A stretch of DNA of 28,380 nt from CAWBRT01 sp050015355. Lineage in GTDB: Bacteria > Acidobacteriota > Terriglobia > Terriglobales > Acidobacteriaceae. The notes beneath the pieces were generated by a model. It worked only from the letters and a program-made list of their open reading frames with translations. It made no database searches and was not told where the DNA came from. The stretch lies in assembly GCA_050015355.1 (NCBI GenBank), contig JBEKBO010000065.1, positions 1 to 28,380 of the forward strand. The letters run 5' to 3'. A program made the position numbers and the translations under genes. This document shows, piece after piece, positions 22,526 to 28,380 of the stretch. The first letter of the stretch is position 1, and every line of letters starts with the position of its first letter.

Positions 22526-23451
22526 TGTCCGCCCTGTTCTCGGCCGTGGTGGCTGCGCGCAATACACTTTACGACCGTGGCGTGTTGAAGCAGCAGCGGC
22601 TTCGCCGCCCGGTTGTCAGCGTCGGCAACATCTCCGTCGGCGGCGCCGGCAAGACTCCATTTGTGATTCTGCTGGCCGAACTGCTGCGGCAGCACGGGCT
22701 GCGCGCTGATGTCCTATCGCGCGGCTACGGACGCAAGACGTCAGGAGTGTTGGTTGTCGATGCCAATGGCAGTCCGCTGCGCTTCGGAGATGAGCCGCTG
22801 TTGATTGCGCGGCGGCTTCCGGGCGTGCCCGTGATTGTCGGCGAAAGCCGGTACCAGGCAGGGCTGGAGGCCGAGCGGCGTTTCGAGTCCGACGTTCATC
22901 TGCTGGACGACGCTTTTCAGCACCGGCAGTTGGCGCGCGACTTCGACATCGTGCTGGTTTCGCGGCGCGATCTTCAGGATCGCCTGCTGCCTTCGGGACG
23001 GCTGCGCGAACCGCTGTCCTCGCTCGCTCGCGCCGACGCCGTGGTCTGGTCCGAGCCGGGGGATATCCCCTCGCTGCCGGCGTCAATACCTGTCTGGAGG
23101 GTGCGGAGGCAGCTTGAGCTTGCACCGCAATCTCCCTCGAAACCTTTCGTACTTTGCGCGATTGCCGGGCCGCAACGCTTTTTGCGCGATCTTGAAAGCG
23201 CCGGCGTTCAAGCCGCCGGCCATCACTGGTTTCGCGATCATCATGTCTACACCGAGGTTGACATCCGCGAGCTTTGCCGCGAGGCCAGCCACGCCGGAGC
23301 CAATGGCTTCCTGACGACGGAGAAAGATGCGGTCAAGCTTGAGGCCTTGGGCGCGCAATTACCGAACTTGGCCGTCGCCAGGCTCTCGCTGGAATTGGAA
23401 AATGCACAGCAAGTTCTCGCGACGATCCTCGACAAGGTGAAGACAGGGTGA
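22525..23451 (+). CDS. lpxK: Tetraacyldisaccharide 4'-kinase
   Basis: LpxK phosphorylates the 4' position of the lipid A disaccharide, in the step just before Kdo transfer. The 308-residue protein has the atypical P-loop VGNISVGGAGKTP (33-45), the SRGYGRK segment (about 65-71), GDEP (88-91), and VGESRYQAGLEAE followed by LLDDAFQHRQLARD. These are the conserved blocks of the family. Known members are about 320-340 residues, so it is slightly short. A hydrophobic N-terminal helix is weak here (SALFSAVVAARNTLY). It begins one base inside the waaA stop and ends 174 bases before rfaE1. Confidence 0.94.
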   Translation: MSALFSAVVAARNTLYDRGVLKQQRLRRPVVSVGNISVGGAGKTPFVILLAELLRQHGLRADVLSRGYGRKTSGVLVVDANGSPLRFGDEPLLIARRLPGVPVIVGESRYQAGLEAERRFESDVHLLDDAFQHRQLARDFDIVLVSRRDLQDRLLPSGRLREPLSSLARADAVVWSEPGDIPSLPASIPVWRVRRQLELAPQSPSKPFVLCAIAGPQRFLRDLESAGVQAAGHHWFRDHHVYTEVDIRELCREASHAGANGFLTTEKDAVKLEALGAQLPNLAVARLSLELENAQQVLATILDKVKTG

Positions 23452-23625
23452 ACCGGTGCGAGGAATCGTGGCGAGTGGCGCCAAACTGGCGCCCGATCCC
23501 ACACTACAGTGTTTCAGAATAGGCATGCCCCAGGAGTTATCAACTTCGTGGGATACGTATCACAAACAGGTCCGGGCGACTTACGGCGTGCAGTGTGAGA
23601 CAATTTCAAATCTGAGAACCTCTCG

Positions 23626-24663
23626 ATGAAGCGAAACGATAGTCAACACGAACGCCTCCGGTCGATTGTGCAGTCATTTCCGAACATTACCGTAACGGTG
23701 CTCGCCGACCTGGTGGCCGACGAATTTATTTATGGCGAGATTTCGCGGGTATCGCGCGAGGCCCCGGTGCTCATTCTGAAGCACCGCGAGCGCACCGTTG
23801 TGCCGGGTGGCGGCGGAAACGCGATCATGAACTTGGCCGATCTCAAAGTGAATGTGCTTCCGGTGGGCGTCGTCGGCGATGATGAGCCGGGGCGCTTGCT
23901 GCTTCAGGCTTTGCGGGCAAAGAAGGTATCGTTAAGTGGAGTGAATCGTCTCAAAGGCCACACGACGCCGACCAAGACGCGTATTCTGGCGGGAATGCCG
24001 CACTCGTCGCGGCAACAGGTGGTGCGTCTCGACCGTGAACCGGAGCCGCTCGGCGAGACGCATCCAGCGCTTTTGAATCTGGTCTCCTCGGTGCGCGAAT
24101 ATGCCAAGGCCTCCGACGCCCTGCTCATTTCCGACTATGGTTACGGCGCGGCGACTCCCCGCCTGCTCACGTTCATCCGGTCCAAGGGCGCTCTCGACCA
24201 CTTACCCGTCACCCTCGACTCGCGCTACCGCCTGCTCGAGTACAGCGGACTGACGGCCGCGACACCGAACCAGCAGGAAGTCGAGGCCGAGCTGGAGATT
24301 GACCTCGGCAACGATAGTCAGCGACTTTGCTCCGCCGGACGCGAATTGATAAAGCGCATGAAGCTGGAGTCGCTGGTCATCACTCGCGGCAGCGATGGCA
24401 TGATCGCCTTCGATGGCGGCAAAAAGCCCGTCGAAATTCCAATCTACGGCTCCAAGGAAGTAACCGACGTGACCGGGGCGGGAGACACGGTGATTGCGAC
24501 GTTTACCGCCTCCATCGCCGCCGGTGCCGACACCGAGTCGGCGGCCCGCCTGGCAAACCTGGCGGGCGGCATCGTCGTCATGAAGCGGGGCACAGCCACC
24601 GTTACCCAGGCCGAATTGCTCAAGGCCCTGGAAGAGAGCAGCAAGGCAGTCCATGTCCGGTAG
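23626..24663 (+). CDS. rfaE1: D-glycero-beta-D-manno-heptose-7-phosphate kinase (HldE1-type)
   Basis: This phosphorylates heptose 7-phosphate at C1 in the ADP-heptose pathway. The 345-residue PfkB-family kinase shows the heptose-kinase signature in VLADLVADEFIYGE and SREAPVLILKHRE. The substrate-binding block has PGGGGNAIMNLA where many homologues have GGAANVA. DSRYRL and TPNQQE follow, and the ATP/catalytic motif is DVTGAGDT (281-288, Asp287 as base). In E. coli this activity is fused to the adenylyltransferase; here the two are separate genes overlapping by 11 bases. The ATG at 23626 was chosen from the conserved N-terminal region; no strong ribosome site is visible. Confidence 0.93.
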   Translation: MKRNDSQHERLRSIVQSFPNITVTVLADLVADEFIYGEISRVSREAPVLILKHRERTVVPGGGGNAIMNLADLKVNVLPVGVVGDDEPGRLLLQALRAKKVSLSGVNRLKGHTTPTKTRILAGMPHSSRQQVVRLDREPEPLGETHPALLNLVSSVREYAKASDALLISDYGYGAATPRLLTFIRSKGALDHLPVTLDSRYRLLEYSGLTAATPNQQEVEAELEIDLGNDSQRLCSAGRELIKRMKLESLVITRGSDGMIAFDGGKKPVEIPIYGSKEVTDVTGAGDTVIATFTASIAAGADTESAARLANLAGGIVVMKRGTATVTQAELLKALEESSKAVHVR

Positions 24664-25195
24664 TCAGCACACAGGTTCCAAGATCTTTTCGCGCCAGGCG
24701 CTGGGTGAAAAAGTGCAAGCCTGGAAGCGTGCCGGCGAGCCGGTGATCCTGGCCAATGGATGTTTCGACGTGCTGCATGTGGGGCACATACGCTACCTGC
24801 ATGCCGCCAAGCAGCTTGGCGGGCGGCTGGTGGTCGCCATCAATGCCGACGAAAGCGTGCGCGCGGTGAAGGGCCCGGGACGGCCGCTCATGTCCGAGAA
24901 CGAGCGGGCGGAAATCATTGCCGCCCTGGCTGATGTCGACGCCGTCGTCATCTTTTCCGAACCGGATGTGCGCGCTTTGATCCGAGAACTGCGCCCTGAC
25001 GTGCAGGCTAAAGGCACCGATTACAGCGTCGATAGCGTTCCCGAGCGCGACGAGGTTGTCGCGTGCGGTGGACGCGTCGAGATTGTTGGCGACCCCAAAG
25101 ACCACTCGAGCTCGGCGTTGCTGCGCAAGATTGTTGCCGCGGTTTCGAGAAGTGTTCCTGCCGGCGAGTTTGGTAATGTGGAGGAGAAGCGTTAA
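24653..25195 (+). CDS. rfaE2: D-glycero-beta-D-manno-heptose 1-phosphate adenylyltransferase (HldE2-type)
   Basis: This makes ADP-heptose from heptose 1-phosphate and ATP. The 180-residue nucleotidyltransferase has GCFDVLHVGHIRYL with the HxGH motif at 42-45, INADESVRAVKGPGRPL (where substrate contacts lie), and KGTDY-S followed by GGRVEIVGDPKDHSSSALL, the usual end of RfaE2. It starts 11 bases inside the end of rfaE1, which implies translational coupling and equal supply of the two activities. The phosphatase GmhB, isomerase GmhA and epimerase HldD, also needed for the pathway, are not in the window. The heptosyltransferase starts right after it. Confidence 0.95.
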   Translation: MSGSQHTGSKIFSRQALGEKVQAWKRAGEPVILANGCFDVLHVGHIRYLHAAKQLGGRLVVAINADESVRAVKGPGRPLMSENERAEIIAALADVDAVVIFSEPDVRALIRELRPDVQAKGTDYSVDSVPERDEVVACGGRVEIVGDPKDHSSSALLRKIVAAVSRSVPAGEFGNVEEKR

Positions 25196-25201
25196 GCAGT
25201 G

Positions 25202-26368
25202 ATGAACTCTTCCCTGTCCCAGCATGTGCCGGTGACCCGGCGGGATCCGGTTCGCAGTATTCTCGTTGTGCGTCTCGGCGCAATGGGTGACCTCATACAT
25301 GCCATTGCCGCCGTCAGCGCTCTGCGCGCCGCGTTGCCCGAGTGCAGAATAGGCTGGGTCATTGAGAAACGCTGGTCGGAGCTGCTGTGCGCTCCGGGGT
25401 TTGCCCGCCGTGGCGAGCGCAGCCAGCAGCGGCCGCTGGTCGACGACCTGTTTACCCTCGACATTCGCGCTTTACGCTCGAATCCCATTTCGCCGGCGAT
25501 CTGGAAGAAAATGTGCACCTGCTTTGCCGAGCTGAGATCCGCCGGCTACGACCACGTTGTCGACATTCAAGGCGCGGTCCGTTCAGCTCTTATTGCGCGC
25601 CTCAGCGGCGCTGCTGAAAGCTGGGGCGAAAGCAACCCGCGAGAGGCTTCCGCCGCGATTTTTTACCAGCACGCAGTGCCGGTTTCGGGCAGCCACGTTG
25701 CGCAACAGAATCTTGCTCTCATCTCCGCCGTGGCCGGCATTCCACTTGACTCTTGTGCGCCCTTGCTTCCCCACGACAGCGGCTCGGCGAAGTGGTGTGA
25801 GCAGTTGCTGATCGAGCGTTCCACCCCAACGCGCGCGACTACGGCGCGTATTGGGGACCCCAGTGGGCCGCGTTTCTGCATCCTTAACCCCGGCGCAGGT
25901 TGGGGAGCAAAGTGTTGGCCGCCATCTTCTTTCGCGGAAGTCGCTCGCCGGCTTGCTGAGGTTGGCGTTCGCTCGCTGGTGAATTTCGGCCCCAGCGAGG
26001 AGCACCTGGCGCAGGAGGTCGCGGAGACCAGCGGCGGCGCCGCGGAAGCGATTTCCTGCACCGTTTCGCAGCTCATCGAACTCACGCGCTGGGCCGAGCT
26101 TTTTATCGGCGGCGATACCGGTCCCATGCACCTTGCGGCAGCGCTTGCCGTGCCGGTGGTGGGTCTGTTCGGACCCACGAATCCGGAGCGTAATGGTCCC
26201 TGGGGCACGCGCAGTATCGTTTTGCGCAGCCAGCAGAGCGCGACCAGTTACCACCATACCGCCCGCCCGGACCTGGCTCTGCAATCGATATCGCCTGCCG
26301 CGGTGGCGCATGCCGCGCTCGCGCTGCTGCAGCAGCAAAGTTGCGCGGCAGTACAGGAAACGTCTTGA
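25202..26368 (+). CDS. Glycosyltransferase family 9 (heptosyltransferase, WaaC/WaaF-like)
   Basis: This transfers heptose from ADP-heptose to the Kdo or heptose of the lipopolysaccharide inner core, in the cytosol near the membrane. The 388-residue GT9 protein has the N-terminal ILVVRLGAMGDLIHAIAAV, VDIQGAVRSALIARLSG, NPGAGWGAKCWPPSSFAEVARRL, and FIGGDTGPMHLAAALAVPVVGLFGPTNPERNGPWG. WaaC (first heptose) and WaaF (second) look alike, so the position cannot be assigned. A DPSGPR-rich insertion near residue 220 looks loop-like. ATG at 25202 was chosen; GGAGGAGAAG lies about 12-15 bases upstream. GTG at 25199 is an alternative. Its stop overlaps the next gene. Confidence 0.9.
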   Translation: MNSSLSQHVPVTRRDPVRSILVVRLGAMGDLIHAIAAVSALRAALPECRIGWVIEKRWSELLCAPGFARRGERSQQRPLVDDLFTLDIRALRSNPISPAIWKKMCTCFAELRSAGYDHVVDIQGAVRSALIARLSGAAESWGESNPREASAAIFYQHAVPVSGSHVAQQNLALISAVAGIPLDSCAPLLPHDSGSAKWCEQLLIERSTPTRATTARIGDPSGPRFCILNPGAGWGAKCWPPSSFAEVARRLAEVGVRSLVNFGPSEEHLAQEVAETSGGAAEAISCTVSQLIELTRWAELFIGGDTGPMHLAAALAVPVVGLFGPTNPERNGPWGTRSIVLRSQQSATSYHHTARPDLALQSISPAAVAHAALALLQQQSCAAVQETS

Positions 26369-26925
26369 GCGGAAACGGCTCGACAGGCTGGAGCAAAATT
26401 GCGCGGCGAACCCGAGTGCCTCTCGGATTCGTCTTGGCTGTCGTGTATCTTTGGCTCGCGCGGCCGAATTGGGGTTCGATCGTTGTAGGAGCTGCCATGG
26501 CGAGCATCGGCATCATCCTGCGTGCCTTGGCTTCGGGCCACGTTAAGAAGAACCAGGAGCTGACCACCACCGGACCCTATGCTTACACCCGCAATCCTCT
26601 GTATCTCGGTTCCGTCATCATCGCGGCTGGTTTTGCCGTCGCCGCCCAGAACGTCTGGATCGTGGTGCTGATCCTCGCGATGTTTGCCGCCATCTACGTG
26701 CCAGTGATTCGCGCCGAAGAAGCGTATTTACAATCGAAGTTTCCGGAATACGCCGCCTACGCTGCCCGCGTACCGCGACTCATTCCGCGTCTCAGCAGCG
26801 TTTCGAATCCTGGCTCAGGCTTTTCACCGGAGCTTTATCTTCGGCACCGCGAGTACAATGCCATTCTAGGAGCGTTGCTGGTTATCGTTGTCCTGATCGC
26901 AAAGCTCATTTGGTATCCGCGTTAA
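26365..26925 (+). CDS. ICMT-like membrane methyltransferase (isoprenylcysteine carboxyl methyltransferase family)
   Basis: This 186-residue membrane protein has helices at about 16-31, 36-54, 81-112 and near its end. The family's cofactor region is visible as TTGPYAYTRNPLYLGSVI, with RAEEAYLQSKFPEYAAYAARVPRLIPR following, so S-adenosylmethionine binding is expected. The ICMT/PEMT family methylates isoprenylcysteines, phospholipids or other lipids; the bacterial substrate is unknown. The TTG at 26365 overlaps the heptosyltransferase stop (TTGA) and is 6-7 bases from AGGAA, so it was chosen. Being inside the heptose operon suggests an envelope role, but this is only context. Confidence 0.82.
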   Translation: MSGNGSTGWSKIARRTRVPLGFVLAVVYLWLARPNWGSIVVGAAMASIGIILRALASGHVKKNQELTTTGPYAYTRNPLYLGSVIIAAGFAVAAQNVWIVVLILAMFAAIYVPVIRAEEAYLQSKFPEYAAYAARVPRLIPRLSSVSNPGSGFSPELYLRHREYNAILGALLVIVVLIAKLIWYPR

Positions 26926-26932
26926 CTGATAC

Positions 26933-27751
26933 ATGCGACATAGATGCCTGCACGTCCTGATCCTGATCCTCCTGATGGTGAGTGCGCTGCTTGCCAGCGC
27001 GCCTGATACGCAGCACCCCGGTGCTGTAGACACCATCGGCCCGGCATCCATGATCCGGCCGGTCCCCGAGGGCCACAGTTTCCCTCACGGTACGGTTCTG
27101 CACTACGACGCCGAGTGGAGGTTGTGGAAGGCGGGCACGGCTACCATGCGGATCGATGCAGCCGGTCCGGAAGAGCGGGTCACCGCCAGCGCCGACGCAA
27201 TTGGCGTAGTTGCCATGCTCTACCGCGTTCAGGACCGATTCGAATCTTACTTTGACCGCCGTAGTTTCTGTTCGCTGAGTCTCACCAAGCGATCCGAGGA
27301 AGGCCTGCATCAGCGCCACACCATCATCCGCTTCGATCAGGTGCGGCGGAAGTCCATTCTCGACGAACGCAACCTGCGTAACGGGCAAACCAAGCATACC
27401 GAACAGGATATTCCCGGCTGCGTGACCGATGTGCTCTCGGGCATGTACTACCTGGCATCGCTGCCGCTGGAACCGGGCAGCGCCTCCATGTTCCCGCTGA
27501 ACGACGGTGGACAGACGGTGAACGTGCGCGCCGAGGTCGAGGCTCGCGAAGAAATCAAAACCGACGCGGGGACGTTCCGAACGGTGCGCGTACAGCTTTC
27601 GGCTGACGCGGGCGTGCTCAAAAACCGCGGCAAGGTGTGGATTTGGTATTCCGATGATCCCAATCACACCCTGGTACAGGTGAGAACGCGGCTCTTTTGG
27701 GGCACTCTGAATATCCGGCTTGCTCGCATCGACCACGAGCCCGGCCACTGA
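26933..27751 (+). CDS. DUF3108-type secreted protein
   Basis: This 272-residue protein has an N-terminal signal segment (about 5-23: CLHVLILILLMVSALLASA). It is followed by a beta-rich domain of the DUF3108 type: LHYDAEWRLWKAGTATMRI, YRVQDRFESYFD, CVTDVLSGMYYLASLPLEPG and NRGKVWIWYSDDPNHTLVQVR. The family's function is not known to me; members are periplasmic or outer-membrane linked. It starts 7 bases after the methyltransferase stop, so it is the last gene of the rfaE1-rfaE2-heptosyltransferase-methyltransferase-DUF3108 run. No ribosome site is clear. Confidence 0.85.
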   Translation: MRHRCLHVLILILLMVSALLASAPDTQHPGAVDTIGPASMIRPVPEGHSFPHGTVLHYDAEWRLWKAGTATMRIDAAGPEERVTASADAIGVVAMLYRVQDRFESYFDRRSFCSLSLTKRSEEGLHQRHTIIRFDQVRRKSILDERNLRNGQTKHTEQDIPGCVTDVLSGMYYLASLPLEPGSASMFPLNDGGQTVNVRAEVEAREEIKTDAGTFRTVRVQLSADAGVLKNRGKVWIWYSDDPNHTLVQVRTRLFWGTLNIRLARIDHEPGH

Positions 27752-27855
27752 CAAAGTCCGTGAGGTAAGTTTGCGCGAAACCGGGTAGTGTCCCAGTTTG
27801 ACGCTCTTACCGTTGAATCACGCGGTTTAACGAATCCTGCTAAGATTTCCTCGCT

Positions 27856-28278
27856 ATGAGAACGCTGATATTGGCTCTGCTTCTGTCGGTCGCGCAGTTG
27901 TCCGCGCAAGCGCCCAAAGAGACAAGTGTCGCTGTTTCCGCCGCCAAGCCTCTCGATGTGCGTGCCGACATTCCGAAGAACTGGATAGATTACACGAGCT
28001 GGCTTTTTTCGCTAATTCTTGCCACAGTGGGCGTGGGCGGTGTCTGTCTTGCGCTACGCACACTCAAGGCTATTGAAAAGCAAGCCAACGCCCAAATGGA
28101 CGCAGATCGCGCTTGGGTGCTTGCAAGCGTTGTCGGCCAGCCCAAAGAGCCGCTTACCAAAAGTATTATCGAAGAAGGCATCATTCCTGGTATCGTTTGG
28201 CAAATACAAGTTGCTGGAAATACTCCCGCCCGGATCATAAGCGAGAAGTATAGGTGCCGCACCCTAATCCGTCGATAA
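27856..28278 (+). CDS. Small membrane protein of unknown function, perhaps truncated
   Basis: This 140-residue protein has a signal-like N-terminus (1-18: TLILALLLSVAQLSAQA), a membrane helix at about 48-68 (SWLFSLILATVGVGGVCLAL), a short charged helix (RTLKAIEKQANAQMDADRAW) and a soluble domain. This layout, with GNTPARI in the last part, is one I associate with small membrane proteins of unknown function. The end (KYRCRTLIRR) is abrupt, so a frameshift near 28250 could have cut the original C-terminus. No recognised domain. Nothing was seen in the final 102 bases of the window. Confidence 0.65.
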   Translation: MRTLILALLLSVAQLSAQAPKETSVAVSAAKPLDVRADIPKNWIDYTSWLFSLILATVGVGGVCLALRTLKAIEKQANAQMDADRAWVLASVVGQPKEPLTKSIIEEGIIPGIVWQIQVAGNTPARIISEKYRCRTLIRR

Positions 28279-28380
28279 GCTAACGAACAGGCGGGGGCAA
28301 GGGTGGTTTTGGAAACTCAGTTGATTCTAGCCGACCAATGCGGCCCCAGCGGAGGTGGTAAACCTCGACTGAAGCCACGT

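Overview
The window looks like a piece of an Acidobacteriota chromosome (Terriglobia, Koribacter/Sulfotelmatobacter-like), probably from a soil or metagenomic assembly. This is inferred from the high GC content, the Gram-negative lipopolysaccharide genes, and many short intergenic hairpins of the form GTGCCCCA...TGGGGTAG. There is no rRNA, tRNA, CRISPR array, phage or complete insertion sequence. The only transposase sequence is a C-terminal IS630-type tail at the left edge.

Layout. 1-4461 is mostly minus strand: an SDR oxidoreductase, a secreted asparaginase, and a translationally coupled trio (nitroreductase, secreted small protein, NUDIX hydrolase). 4727-6670 is a two-domain LigD (phosphoesterase plus ligase, no polymerase), converging on a Spy/LTXXQ periplasmic protein. 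A histone-deacetylase-like hydrolase and ffh follow on the plus strand. 10118-10907 is a gene-free stretch of hairpins. 10908-18369 holds a ChaN-like protein, larB, a small unknown gene overlapping pgsA, an EamA transporter, a gamma-carbonic anhydrase homologue, hisS, a LysE-type exporter and a YciI-like protein. 18370-18999 has no convincing gene. 19000-21149 encodes a polar amino acid ABC transporter without a binding protein; its second permease carries an in-frame TAG. 21218-27751 is a lipopolysaccharide inner-core block (waaA, lpxK, rfaE1, rfaE2, a heptosyltransferase, an ICMT-like membrane methyltransferase and a DUF3108 protein). A small membrane protein of unknown function ends the window.

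How the genes work together. WaaA and LpxK act on lipid A (Kdo transfer and 4'-phosphorylation). RfaE1 and RfaE2 make the activated heptose precursor, and the GT9 enzyme adds heptose to the Kdo-lipid A. The other genes are single housekeeping or accessory functions.

The most interesting signal is not a protein. About 16 copies of a hairpin repeat have near-constant outer arms and inner arms that change in a base-pair-preserving way. All lie in intergenic DNA, mostly just past a stop codon, and all have the same orientation on the chromosome although neighbouring genes point both ways. This suggests a structure-selected element spread by a strand-specific mechanism.
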